Source: Actinomadura cremea
GTDB lineage: Bacteria > Actinomycetota > Actinomycetes > Streptosporangiales > Streptosporangiaceae
Reading direction: 5' to 3'
Length of the DNA: 64,000 nt
NCBI RefSeq assembly: GCF_014648495.1
Contig: NZ_BMRF01000003.1
Span: forward strand, 186,001-250,000
The position numbers were made by a program, and so were the translations under genes. Under the pieces are notes generated by a model. It saw nothing but the letters and a program-made list of their open reading frames with translations. It had not been told where the DNA came from and searched no databases. Within the stretch, counting starts at the first letter, position 1. The number at the start of each line of letters is the position of its first letter. Shown in pieces: positions 16,632 through 24,535 of the stretch.

Positions 16632-17455
16632 GCCGAGCCTCCGAGCCAGTCCGGGCGGTTCTCGCCGCGCCGCGTCCCGGTGTCCGGGCGGCGCCCGCTC
16701 ACCTCCAGGTCGGGCAGCCATTCCCGGGGCTTGCCGGCGCGCGGCAGCAGGACGTCCACGTAGGCGTTCCGGACGGCCTGCGGCCCCGCGAACCCGGGCT
16801 CGCGCTCCAGCCACTCGTCCGGCACCAGCGCGGTCACCTCCCGCAGCACCCCCTCGGTGATGCGCGGCGCCAGCTCGGCCTCCGCCGCCTCCAGCCGCGT
16901 CGCGTACCGGGTCAGGACGTGGTCGTCGACGTCGTAGGGGCCGGAGAACAGCCGCGCCGCGTTCGCCCACGCGTGATGGAAGATCAGGCTCGCGCCGTGG
17001 TCGATCAGCCACACGTCGCCGTGCCACACCAGCATGTTCGGGTTGCGCCAGCTGCGGTCCACGTTGCCGATGAACGCGTCGAACCACAGCACCCGCGACG
17101 CGAAGCCGGGGTCGGGCGTCCAGCCCAGCGGGTCGAAGCCGAGGGAGCCCGGCAGGAAGTCGACGCCCAGGTTGCGGCCGGGGCTGGCCTTGAGCAGGTC
17201 CTGGACGTCGGGGTCCGGCTCGTGCCGCCCGATCGCCGGGTCGAGGTCGATGAGCACCTGGTCGGGCACCCGCAGGCCGAGCCGGCGGGCCAGCTCACCG
17301 GCGATCACCTCGGCGACGAGGGCCTTGCGGCCCTGCCCGGCGCCGTGGAACTTCATGACGTAGGTGCCGAGGTCGTCGGCCTCGACGACGCCCGGGAGCG
17401 ACCCGCCCTCGCGCAGCGGCGTCACGTATCGGATGGCTGTCACATGAGGCAACAC
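16628..17455 (-). CDS. HipA_2-type Ser/Thr kinase-like protein
   Basis: A 275-residue protein with the compact HipA-like kinase fold. N-terminal motifs are GSLPGVVEADDLGTYVMKF (nucleotide-loop region and lysine) and KALVAEVIAGELARRLGL. The catalytic block reads WFDAFIGNVDRSWRNPNMLV then WLIDHGASLIF, giving the D-N and DHG elements expected of the family. No HipB-like antitoxin is fused or directly upstream, though two XRE-like genes lie next door on the opposite strand. HipA proteins phosphorylate translation factors; this shorter class is uncharacterised. It forms an operon with the DUF3037 gene. Confidence 0.8.
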   Translation of the reverse strand: MLPHVTAIRYVTPLREGGSLPGVVEADDLGTYVMKFHGAGQGRKALVAEVIAGELARRLGLRVPDQVLIDLDPAIGRHEPDPDVQDLLKASPGRNLGVDFLPGSLGFDPLGWTPDPGFASRVLWFDAFIGNVDRSWRNPNMLVWHGDVWLIDHGASLIFHHAWANAARLFSGPYDVDDHVLTRYATRLEAAEAELAPRITEGVLREVTALVPDEWLEREPGFAGPQAVRNAYVDVLLPRAGKPREWLPDLEVSGRRPDTGTRRGENRPDWLGGSA

Positions 17456-17491
17456 GCCGTCACGCTATCGGGTGCCGGGATAATCGCCCGC

Positions 17492-18154
17492 ATGGATATC
17501 GAGCTGGTGGACCTGTCGGTGCCGATCACCACCGGCATGCAGGTCTACCCGGGGGACCCCGAGGTGGAGGCCGCGCCCGCGCTCACGGTCGCCGAAGAGG
17601 GCGTGAACGTCCTGCGGCTGCACCTGGGCTCGCAGTCCGGCACCCACGTGGACGCCCCGTTCCACATCGACGACTCGCTGCCCCGCCTCGACGAGCTGCC
17701 GCTCACCCGCTTCACCGGACCCGCCGCGCCGATGGACGTCCGGGGCCTGCCCCCGCGCACTCCCATCACGCCCGACGCGCTCCCGTCCGGCCTGCGTCCC
17801 GGGGTCGTCCTGCTCGTCGCCACCGGGTGGTCGCGGCACTGGGGCACCGACCGCTACCTCGACCACCCGTACCTCGCGCCCGAGACGGCCGAGGCGATCG
17901 TCGCGGCGGGCGTCCGCACGGTCGGGATCGACGCCCTCAGCGTGGATCCCACCCCGGCGCTCGGCTCGGACGACTTCACCCTCGCCGCCCACCGCGTCCT
18001 GTGCGGCGCCGGGGCCGTCATCGCCGAGAACCTCACGAACCTCGACGTCCTGCTCGCCGCGCGCGGCCGCACGATCGAGGCGTCCCTGTTCCCGATCCGG
18101 CTGGCCGGGGCGGACGGCGCGCCCGTGCGCGCCGTCGCCCGCGTCGCCCGCTGA
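17492..18154 (+). CDS. cyclase / kynurenine formamidase-like metal hydrolase
   Basis: This 220-residue protein belongs to the cyclase family (KynB-like). It shows DLSVPITTGMQVYPGDP at the start, the signature SGTHVDAPFHI (metal-binding His, Asp and His), GIDALSVDP, and a C-terminal AENLTNLDVL. The family hydrolyses N-formyl-kynurenine, or acts as isatin hydrolase or polyketide cyclase; the substrate here cannot be told. A GATAAT element (17479-17484) lies seven bases before the ATG and no Shine-Dalgarno is present, so translation is probably leaderless. It diverges from the HipA gene across a 36-base gap. Confidence 0.85.
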   Translation: MDIELVDLSVPITTGMQVYPGDPEVEAAPALTVAEEGVNVLRLHLGSQSGTHVDAPFHIDDSLPRLDELPLTRFTGPAAPMDVRGLPPRTPITPDALPSGLRPGVVLLVATGWSRHWGTDRYLDHPYLAPETAEAIVAAGVRTVGIDALSVDPTPALGSDDFTLAAHRVLCGAGAVIAENLTNLDVLLAARGRTIEASLFPIRLAGADGAPVRAVARVAR

Positions 18155-18172
18155 GCCCGAGGGCCCGGGGCT

Positions 18173-18763
18173 TCAGCCCCTCCGCATGCACCAGGTGCGG
18201 GGGCCGCCGCCGGGAAGGTCGACCTCGGCCGTCGTCGTGAATCCGAGCCGCTCGTAGAACTTCACGTTGCGCTCGCTTGAGGTCTCCAGGAACGCCGGGT
18301 ACCCCGCGCGCTCGGCCGCCTCGACGCCGGGGCGGACGACCGCCGCGCCCAGCCCGCGCCCCTGCGCGTCCGGGTCGACGCCCACGGTGGCGAGGAACCA
18401 CACCGGCTCGGCCGGCCGGAACGGCGCGATGGCCGCCTCGGCGGACGCGTACGCCTCGGCGCGGTCCCCGGCGAGTTCGGCCGTCCGGGGCCCGAGTTCG
18501 GTGAACGCCGGCGTCGGGTCGGCGTCGGGGGTCGTCCACACCGCCACCGCCCGCACGTCGTCCGAGACCCACACGCGCCCGTACTCCATCCCGACCCGGC
18601 GGAGCAGCAGCTCCTGGAACTCCCGCACCCGCTCCTCGTGCCGGTCGGCGGCGACCACGTGGCGGGTGAAGGCGTAGTCGGCGAAGGCGCGCGAAAGGGC
18701 GCGGACGGCCGCCGGCACGTCCTCCGGTGTCGCGGGACGGACGGCGGCATCGGCATGCGTCAC
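18173..18763 (-). CDS. GNAT N-acetyltransferase
   Basis: A 196-residue single-domain acetyltransferase. Motif A reads FLATVGVDPDAQGRGLGAAV (acetyl-CoA pyrophosphate loop), and motif B is ETSSERNVKFYERLGF. The N-terminal half (FADYAFTRHVVAADRHEERV) resembles GNATs linked to small-molecule resistance or self-protection. The acceptor is unknown. Its stop codon lies in a GGGGC-TTCA-GCCCC hairpin (18167-18180) shared with the convergent cyclase gene, probably a weak bidirectional terminator. Confidence 0.85.
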   Translation of the reverse strand: MTHADAAVRPATPEDVPAAVRALSRAFADYAFTRHVVAADRHEERVREFQELLLRRVGMEYGRVWVSDDVRAVAVWTTPDADPTPAFTELGPRTAELAGDRAEAYASAEAAIAPFRPAEPVWFLATVGVDPDAQGRGLGAAVVRPGVEAAERAGYPAFLETSSERNVKFYERLGFTTTAEVDLPGGGPRTWCMRRG

Positions 18764-18896
18764 GGACCTCTCCTCTCCTCGGGTTCGAGATCAGCGTATG
18801 CGGGCGCCCGGGTGCCGGATCCGGCCGAGACGGCGGCGGCGTCGGCGCCGCCCGTTGCGCGATAGTGGGAGCGGAACCGGCGGTGAGGGGAACGCG

Positions 18897-19640
18897 ATGC
18901 GGGTCACGTGGGCGACGGACGAGGGCGATCCGAGGCGGGGCAACCAGGACTTCGTGGCGGCGGCGGCCGGGGCGGCGGTCGTCCTGGACGGGTGCGGGCT
19001 CCCGCTCGGCACCGACCTCGGGTGCGCGCACGGCACCGCCTGGTACTCGCGCGCGCTCGGCACCCGCCTCCTCGCCCGGATGCTGGACGGCCTCGGCCCG
19101 CAGGCCGGGCCGCCGGTCGGGCCGCCCGAGGGCGCGCACGTCCCCACCGACCGTCCGCTGGTGGGACGGCTCGCCGGCGCGATCGCCGACGTGGCCGCCG
19201 CGCACCGCGCCACGTGCGACCTGACCGTCCCGACGACGCCCGCCGCGACCGTCCTCGCCGTGCGGGTGCGCGGCGACGTGCTCGACTACCTCGTCCTGGC
19301 CGACTCGACGCTGCTGCTGGACTGCCGCGACGGCCTGCGCGAGATCACCGGCGGGCCCTGCTGGGCGGGGTCCGACCCGGCCGGCGCCGAGGACGCGATC
19401 ACCGGGACGGTCCCGCTGCGCGACGTGCGGCACGCGCTGCTGCTCACCGACGGCGCCACCCGCCTCGCCGACCGGTTCGGCGTCACCGACTGGGCCGGTC
19501 TCGCCCGCCTCGCCGTCGAGTCCGGCCCGGCCGCCCTCGTCGAGCGCACCCGCGAGGTCGAGCGCACCGATCCGCAGGCCGTCCGCTGGCCGCGCGGCAA
19601 GCCCCACGACGACGCCACCGCGGCCGTCTGCGCCTTCTGA
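18897..19640 (+). CDS. PP2C-like Ser/Thr protein phosphatase
   Basis: A 247-residue protein of the PPM/PP2C type lacking other domains. The metal-binding elements are recognisable: GNQDFV near residue 17, VVLDGCG near residue 32 (a degenerate form of the DGxG motif), LLLTDGATRL near residue 186, and a C-terminal KPHDDATAAV. Family members dephosphorylate Ser/Thr kinases or anti-sigma factors, but no partner gene is adjacent. ATG 18897 follows GAGGGG with suitable spacing. The stop codon lies within the first unit of a triple 9-bp repeat. Confidence 0.75.
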   Translation: MRVTWATDEGDPRRGNQDFVAAAAGAAVVLDGCGLPLGTDLGCAHGTAWYSRALGTRLLARMLDGLGPQAGPPVGPPEGAHVPTDRPLVGRLAGAIADVAAAHRATCDLTVPTTPAATVLAVRVRGDVLDYLVLADSTLLLDCRDGLREITGGPCWAGSDPAGAEDAITGTVPLRDVRHALLLTDGATRLADRFGVTDWAGLARLAVESGPAALVERTREVERTDPQAVRWPRGKPHDDATAAVCAF

Positions 19641-19658
19641 GCCTTCTGAGCCTTCTGA
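19632..19658. repeat. three tandem copies of a 9-bp unit over the stop codon
   Basis: GCCTTCTGA occurs three times in exact tandem (19632, 19641, 19650). The first copy encodes the last two residues and stop codon of the phosphatase gene; the other two are outside the gene. The pattern looks like local slippage duplication. Confidence 0.9.
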
Positions 19659-19677
19659 GCGCGGCCGCACTTCGGAG

Positions 19678-19707
19678 ACCACCCGAGCAATCGCTTGCTC
19701 AGGTGGT
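19678..19707. promoter_or_regulatory. palindromic TetR-type operator (KstR2-like core)
   Basis: ACCACC (19678-19683) with GGTGGT (19702-19707), and GAGCAA (19685-19690) with TTGCTC (19695-19700), form a near-perfect 30-bp palindrome. The core AGCAATCGCTTGCT departs from the published KstR2 consensus AnCAAGnnCTTGnT at one fixed base. It lies 43 bases before the LLM oxidoreductase start. Confidence 0.65.
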
Positions 19708-19749
19708 GGTACGGTGCACGGGCGCGAGGCGAGAGAGGGGAGCCGGGGG

Positions 19750-20574
19750 ATGCGGCTGGGCGTCACGATGTTCGCCACCGACCTGACCATGGAGCCGCAC
19801 GAGCTGGCCAGGGAGGCGGAGGCGCGCGGCTTCGCGTCGCTGTACCTGCCCGAGCACACCCACATCCCCGTCTCGCGGGCGACGCCGCCGCCCACCGGCG
19901 ACGCCACGCTGCCCACCGAGTACGGGCGGACGCTCGACCCGCTCGTCGCGCTCGCCGCCGCGGCCGTCGTCACCGAGCGGATCACGCTCGGCACCGGCAT
20001 CCTGCTCCCGGCGCAGCGGGAGCCGATCGTCACCGCGAAGGCCGTCGCCACCCTCGACCGGCTCGCGGGCGGGCGCGTCGCGCTCGGCGTCGGCTACGGC
20101 TGGAACGCGGAGGAGGGCGCCGACCACGGCGTGCCCTGGAAGCGCCGCCGTGCGATGGTGCGCGAGCACGTCCTGGCCATGCGCGAACTGTGGACGCGCG
20201 AGGAGGCGTCGTTCAAGGGCGAGTTCGTCGGGTTCGAGGCGAGCTGGTCGTGGCCCAAGCCGGACGGACGGGTGCCGGTGCTGCTCGGCGGAGCCCCGGG
20301 GCCCACGCTGTTCGCGCACGTCGCCGAGTACGGGGACGGCTGGCTGCCGATCGGCGGCGCGGGCGTCCGCGAGGCGCTGCCCCGGCTCCGGAGGGCCTGC
20401 GAGGACGCCGGGCGCCCGATGGTCCCGGTGATCCCGTTCGGGACGCTGCCGTCCGCGGAGAAGCTCGACCACTACGCCTCGCTCGGGATCGAGGACGTGG
20501 TGCTGCGCGTACCCGCCGGGGGCCGCGACACGGTGCTCCCGCGCCTCGACGAGTACGCGTCGTCCTACCTGTGA
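19750..20574 (+). CDS. LLM-class F420-dependent oxidoreductase
   Basis: A 274-residue TIM-barrel protein of the luciferase-like monooxygenase class. Characteristic stretches are SLYLPEHTHIP, LDPLVALAAAAVVTERITLGTG, QREPIVTAKAVATLDRLAGGRV and GVGYGWNAEE, which place it with the coenzyme-F420 subgroup found in actinobacteria. The substrate is unknown; lipid- or steroid-associated roles exist in the family. ATG 19750 is preceded by GAGAGGGGAGCCGG. Expression is probably controlled through the palindrome at 19678-19707. The gene converges with the DUF4870 membrane gene. Confidence 0.85.
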   Translation: MRLGVTMFATDLTMEPHELAREAEARGFASLYLPEHTHIPVSRATPPPTGDATLPTEYGRTLDPLVALAAAAVVTERITLGTGILLPAQREPIVTAKAVATLDRLAGGRVALGVGYGWNAEEGADHGVPWKRRRAMVREHVLAMRELWTREEASFKGEFVGFEASWSWPKPDGRVPVLLGGAPGPTLFAHVAEYGDGWLPIGGAGVREALPRLRRACEDAGRPMVPVIPFGTLPSAEKLDHYASLGIEDVVLRVPAGGRDTVLPRLDEYASSYL

Positions 20575-20589
20575 GCCGGACGGGCGCCG

Positions 20590-21213
20590 TCAGCGGACCA
20601 TCGGGAAGCAGAAGAACGCCGGGATCCGGAAGTACTCGCCCTTGTTCGACTTCACCGAGCCGATGATCAGCACGACGAACGGGCTGATGAGCGCCTCCAT
20701 GTACATGAACACCAGCGGGATCAGCCACAGGGGGTTCTCTGTGATGATCATGGGCACCACGGAGACCAGCAGGAACGCCACGACGTGGATCATCAGCGTG
20801 AGCCCGTAGTTCAGCGCCTGGGCGGCGTGGTAGCGGACGAACGGCGACTCGTTCCGCTTCACGAAGTAGATGACGAGCGGGGCGACGAAGCCGACGATCA
20901 GCGAGCCGAGGTAGCAGAACAGCGCCCACATGGGGTCGTCGCCGCCCGTTCCGGCGGGGGTGTAGGGCGGCTGTCCGTAAGGCGGCTGCCCGTAGGGCGG
21001 CTGTCCGTAGGGCGGTGGACCACCCGGAGGCGGGCCGCCCGGAGGCGGGCCGCCCGGAGGCGGGCCGTACTGCCAGTTCGGGCCGCCACCGGGATACCTC
21101 TGGTGCTGCCCGTACTGCTGCCCGCCGTACTGCTGCCCGTAAGCCTGCTGCCCGTGGTGCCAGTCGTCGGGCGGTGCGAAGTCGGGCCGGTCTCCGGGCG
21201 GCTGATCCGTCAT
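20590..21213 (-). CDS. DUF4870 membrane protein with Pro/Gly/Tyr-rich N-terminus
   Basis: A 207-residue protein. Residues ~1-90 are a low-complexity Gln/Tyr/Pro segment with four-fold PPPGG and three-fold QPPYG repeats. A DUF4870 (Tic20-like) membrane domain follows: WALFCYLGSLIVGFVAPLV, the conserved ESPFVRYHAAQALNYG, and two further helices. The repeats are visible as G+C-rich imperfect tandem DNA repeats at 20940-21065. The cytoplasmic tail is probably disordered and sticky; function is unknown. It diverges from the decayed gene at 21279. Confidence 0.85.
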   Translation of the reverse strand: MTDQPPGDRPDFAPPDDWHHGQQAYGQQYGGQQYGQHQRYPGGGPNWQYGPPPGGPPPGGPPPGGPPPYGQPPYGQPPYGQPPYTPAGTGGDDPMWALFCYLGSLIVGFVAPLVIYFVKRNESPFVRYHAAQALNYGLTLMIHVVAFLLVSVVPMIITENPLWLIPLVFMYMEALISPFVVLIIGSVKSNKGEYFRIPAFFCFPMVR

Positions 21214-21278
21214 GCGCAGGAATCTATCCCTTAACGGCGACGGTCTCCGACGTTCCGGATGTACTGGCTTGATCCGCC

Positions 21279-21700
21279 ATGAAGGGCGACAAGGACAGCG
21301 GGCCTTACCCCCTCCCCGGTCAGGACTGGGGCGCCCCGCCGGACGCGCCGGGAGCCGACGCCGGGAGCCCGGCCGGCGGCGCCCACCGCTCCGCCCCGAA
21401 GAACTGGCGGATCTACCTGCTCTTCAGCCCGTTCGTCGCCGCCATCGCCATCGTCCCGGCGATCCTCGTCGGGCTCGAGATGCACCGGGACGGCCGGGAG
21501 GGCCCGGCGGCCACCGCGACCTCCGAGCCGCCGCCCTCGCCCGAGCCCGAGCCGGTCAGCACCGTCCCGCCGGAGGTGAAGGGCTGGAAGGCGGTGACGA
21601 GCGCGAAGTACGGATACACCTACGACGTGCCGAGGTCGCGCCGCAGGCGGTGCCCGCGAAGCGGCTCGCACGGATCGCCGGCAGCCTCCGGCCGAACTGA
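21279..21700 (+). pseudogene. membrane-anchored hypothetical protein, internal deletion and frameshift
   Basis: The start is a normal protein: a short cytoplasmic head, one membrane helix (NWRIYLLFSPFVAAIAIVPAILVGLE, near residues 42-67), a Pro/Glu linker and then VKGWKAVTSAKYGYTYDVP, the beginning of an extracytoplasmic domain. After 'YDVP' near position 21632 the frame turns into Arg/Ser-rich nonsense. In another frame the sequence EVAPQAVPAKRLARIAGSLR with a stop at 21700 looks like the natural C-terminus of this type of protein. About 100 residues between the two pieces appear to be lost. In the first frame the open reading continues to 21752, just before the next gene. Confidence 0.6.
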
Positions 21701-21762
21701 GACCCCCCGTACGGGGCATATCGGTCGACAACTTAGAATCTCGTTCGGCTGAGGGAGGCTGA

Positions 21763-22392
21763 ATGAGAGAGGTGTTCGCGGACCGCGACATCCTGTCCGG
21801 CGACGACGAGGCGGGGCTCGCCGCGCTCGCCGCCGAGGTGCGGGAGTTGACCGAGGCCATGGTCCTCACCCGGGTCGAGCCCGCCGAGGCGGCGTCCGTC
21901 GCCGCCGAGGTCGCGGCGCTCACCGCGCGCCTGAAGGCCGCCGGGCGCACCCACCCGCCGTACGGGGCGACCGCGGGCAACGGCCTCGAGCGGCAGATCG
22001 CCAACCCGGTCACGGGGCTGCTCAACCCGATCGCCCCGCCCGTGGACTTCGAGGTGTCCGAGGACGGCATCGTCCGCGCCGAGTTCACGCTGCCCTCGGT
22101 CTACGAGGGGCCGCCCACGTTCGTCCACGGCGGCGTCTCGGCGATGGTCATGGACCAGGTGCTCGGCATGGCCGCCGCGGCGACCGGCACCCACGGCATG
22201 ACCGCGACCCTGGAGACCCGGTACCGCCGCCCCACCCCGCTCGGCGTCCCCCTCAAGGTCGAGGCGAAGGCGAGCCGCGTCGAGGGGCGCAAGGTCTACG
22301 CCGACGGCACCATCTGCGGCCCGGACGGGCGCGTCACCGTCGAGGCCACGGCGATGTTCATCGCCCCGCAGGCGTTCGGCCGCACCGGCTAG
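21763..22392 (+). CDS. PaaI-type hotdog-fold thioesterase
   Basis: A 209-residue protein. The C-terminal ~120 residues form a 4HBT domain with FVHGGVSAMVMDQVLG (the HGG...D active-site helix), TATLETRYRRPTPLG and EGRKVYADGTI. The N-terminal ~80 residues form a helical extension often seen in actinobacterial members. It would hydrolyse an acyl-CoA or aryl-CoA thioester in the cytosol; the substrate is unknown. ATG 21763 follows GAGGGAGGC. It stands 60 bases after the decayed gene with an AT-rich TTAGAAT promoter-like stretch between. Confidence 0.85.
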   Translation: MREVFADRDILSGDDEAGLAALAAEVRELTEAMVLTRVEPAEAASVAAEVAALTARLKAAGRTHPPYGATAGNGLERQIANPVTGLLNPIAPPVDFEVSEDGIVRAEFTLPSVYEGPPTFVHGGVSAMVMDQVLGMAAAATGTHGMTATLETRYRRPTPLGVPLKVEAKASRVEGRKVYADGTICGPDGRVTVEATAMFIAPQAFGRTG

Positions 22393-22487
22393 GGCGGACG
22401 GAGCGCCCCGTCGATCCGGCGCGGGACGCCCCGGGGCCGTCCTCGCGGAGCCGTTCTCGTCGTCCGGGCCCGCTACGCTGCCGGACC

Positions 22488-22982
22488 ATGCACGAGATGG
22501 CCGCAATGGCTGGATTCTTCGCCGCCCACGGCGTCTGGAGCGTCTCGGACGGCGCGACGCTCATTCCGATGCTCGCCCATGAGCGGCCGAACGGCGAGCG
22601 AGGCATGGACCGGCTGGTCCACGACGACGTCGCGGACGCCGCGAGAGCGGGCGAGGAGGCGCTGCGCGCCGGGCACGGCGACTGGGTCCGCGCGGCCCTC
22701 GTGGTCGACGCCTACCTCCACCTCGACACGTCCCGCGTCGACGCGCTGATCGTCGACGCGGTCGAGTACGGCCCGTCCCGGCGCTCACTGAAGATGGCCG
22801 TCCCCTACCGGCCGCAGGGGGCTCCCGAGGGCTTCGCCGTGTACCGGCCCAAGTTCATCGAGGTCGCGGGCATGGACGACCCGGACATCGCCGCGCTGGC
22901 CGAGTCCTTCTTCTCCGGCGTCGACTCCCACGAGCAGGCGGCCGCGGTCTGGGACGCCCACCTGGTGGACGAGTCCGTCTGA
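22488..22982 (+). CDS. hypothetical protein, actinobacterial
   Basis: This 164-residue soluble protein has no motif that I recognise. Coding character is good: ordered alpha/beta composition and no low complexity. Stretches such as AALVVDAYLHLDTSRVDALIVDAVEYG and LKMAVPYRP suggest a compact fold. A TACGCT hexamer (22474-22479) lies eight bases before the ATG with no Shine-Dalgarno, consistent with leaderless translation. It sits between the thioesterase and a stretch of pseudogenes. No function is assigned. Confidence 0.65.
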   Translation: MHEMAAMAGFFAAHGVWSVSDGATLIPMLAHERPNGERGMDRLVHDDVADAARAGEEALRAGHGDWVRAALVVDAYLHLDTSRVDALIVDAVEYGPSRRSLKMAVPYRPQGAPEGFAVYRPKFIEVAGMDDPDIAALAESFFSGVDSHEQAAAVWDAHLVDESV

Positions 22983-22989
22983 GCGCCGC

Positions 22990-23182
22990 TCCGGTTCCGG
23001 CGGCGGGATCGCGGTGCAGCGGGTGCTCTCCCCGACGCCGCGACCGTCCAGGCGGTGGCCTCGAACCCACACCCGCCGGGGCTGTGGCGGCTGCTTCCCC
23101 CCGCCACGGACAGGAACCCGTGCAGGGGGCGCCCGAGGAAGTCGAGGTCCTCGGCGGTCAGCAGGCTGGTGGCGGTGCTCAT
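22990..23182 (-). pseudogene. pyridoxamine 5'-phosphate oxidase-family remnant
   Basis: Starting at ATG 23182, the minus strand encodes TAEDLDFLGRPLHGFLSVAGG, a typical N-terminus of actinobacterial PPOX/flavin-binding proteins. The expected continuation (QPPQPRRVW, then FEATAW) is split across two reading frames near 23095, and the rest of the protein is missing. Only about 60 residues remain before the sequence loses all similarity. It is divergent from an AraC gene that is also broken. Confidence 0.55.
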
Positions 23183-23264
23183 GGCAGCGATTCGACGGCA
23201 TCCGCTCGGACGGATCCATGGGTGAGAATCCGGATCACCTTGGTCATCGTCTAATTTTGGTGGG

Positions 23265-23968
23265 GTGGATGCGTTCGGTGACCTCTTCCAGGGGGTGCGG
23301 GCCCAGGGATCGCTGTTCGGCGGCTCGACCCTGACCCCGCCCTGGGCGCTGCATTTCGTGGACGGTGCGCCGCTGACGTTGTGCACCGTCCTCGGCGGAG
23401 CGGGCTGGATCGTGCCGGAGCACCACCCGCCCGAACCGCTTCGCGCCGGTGAGACGGTCATCGTGCGGGGCCCCGCGCCATTCACCTTCGTCGACGAAGT
23501 CGGCACCGAGGCCGAACCGATCGCGTGCGGCGAGCACTGCGCGACAACTTCGACCGGCCCGGCGGCGAGCCGCCGGCCTGGTACGCCGCCCAGCGGGATC
23601 CGGTGATCGGCGAGGCACCGCGCCTGCCGCACGCCGAACCGGCGGCGCCCTGGACGGTCTCCTCGCTGGCCGACCGGGCCGGGGTGTCGCGTCCCACATT
23701 CGCGAAGCGGTTCGCCGACCTGGTCGGCGAACCGCCGTTGACCTACCTCACCCGCCGGCGCATGACGCTCGCGGCGGACCTGCTGGCCGAGCGCGAGGCG
23801 GCGACCGTCGCCGAGACCGCCCGCGCCGTGGGCTACTCCGACGCGTTCGCCTTCAGCACCGCGTTCAAGCGGATCCGCGGCGTCAACCCGTGCGAGTTCC
23901 GGCGCACCGGCACGGTCGTCCCCGAGCGGCCGGCCGTCCCCCCGCCCGTGGCTCGGGTCCGGTCCTAG
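23265..23968 (+). pseudogene. AraC-family regulator broken by internal deletion
   Basis: The first piece, from 23265, encodes a cupin-type ligand domain start (DAFGDLFQGVRAQGSLFG, TPPWALHFVDGAPLT, VIVRGPAPFTFVDE). It runs out of similarity near 23540. The second piece, in another frame from about 23525, encodes PPAWYAAQRDPVIGEAPRLP and a complete AraC DNA-binding domain with two HTH units (SSLADRAGVSRPTFAKRF and VAETARAVGYSDAFAF). Intact relatives are near 300 residues, so roughly 100 residues between the pieces are gone and the frames no longer match. The 3' piece might still be translated as a small HTH protein. Confidence 0.65.
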
Positions 23969-24525
23969 TGGACGTGCCGGAGCGTCGAGCGTCGCTCGCC
24001 GTGCTGGTGAACGGGCTGCCCGGGGCCGGGAAGACGACCCTGGCCCGGGAGCTGTCGCGCCGCCTCGGGCTGCCGCTCCTCAGCAAGGACGTCATCAAGG
24101 AGACCCACGCGGACGTGCTGGGCACGGAGTCGCCCGGGGTTCCGCAGCGCCGCTGGAACTCGATGCTCGGCGCGGCGGCGAGCGAGACCATGTGGGCGCT
24201 GCTGGCGGACGCGCCCGCCGGTGCGGTCCTGGAGTCCTGCTGGCCGACGGACGTCCGCGACCTCGTCGCGCGGGGGCTGAGCCGGGCCGGTGATCCCAGG
24301 ACGATCGAGATCTGGTGCGATGTCCCGTTGGAGACCGCCCGGCACCGCTACGAAACCCGGCATCCGCGCCATCGCGTCCACGGTGCCCTGCTGACGGACG
24401 CCGAGTGGGAAGACCGTCGGGGCAGCGCCCGGCCGCTCGGGTTGGGGCCGACCCTGCACGTCGGCACCGCGCGTCCGGTCGACGTCGACTCCGTCGTCGC
24501 GTGGATCCGCGAACGGGAGCGCTGA
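23968..24525 (+). CDS. P-loop kinase-like ATPase
   Basis: A 185-residue protein with an N-terminal Walker A motif, VLVNGLPGAGKTTLARELSRRL. It is followed by LPLLSKDVIKETHADVL, the acceptor-side loop typical of small-molecule kinases of the AAA_33/zeta-like class. A later RYETRHPRHRVHG segment supplies arginines suited to a lid. The GTG start shares its G with the TAG stop of the AraC remnant (TAGTG), so it was once translationally coupled to it. Substrate unknown; gluconate/shikimate-kinase-like and aminoglycoside phosphotransferase-like roles are alternatives. Confidence 0.75.
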   Translation: MDVPERRASLAVLVNGLPGAGKTTLARELSRRLGLPLLSKDVIKETHADVLGTESPGVPQRRWNSMLGAAASETMWALLADAPAGAVLESCWPTDVRDLVARGLSRAGDPRTIEIWCDVPLETARHRYETRHPRHRVHGALLTDAEWEDRRGSARPLGLGPTLHVGTARPVDVDSVVAWIRERER

Positions 24526-24535
24526 ACGGCCGGAG

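Noticed and set aside
16221-17455. Classic HipBA toxin-antitoxin operon
   Set aside because: The kinase is the short HipA_2 type, paired with DUF3037, and there is no HipB gene upstream. The convergent XRE-like genes are not in the same operon.
18167-18180. Strong terminator between the cyclase and GNAT genes
   Set aside because: The stem is only five base pairs with a four-base loop and no T-run. Kept as a weak note in the gene entry only.
20940-21065. G+C-rich tandem repeats considered as a non-coding repeat array
   Set aside because: They encode the PPPGG and QPPYG peptide repeats of the DUF4870 protein and keep its frame.
21212-21700. Alternate-frame ORF taken as a separate gene
   Set aside because: Only its last ~25 codons look like protein; the rest is out of frame with the decayed membrane gene. 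Treated as the 3' part of that pseudogene.
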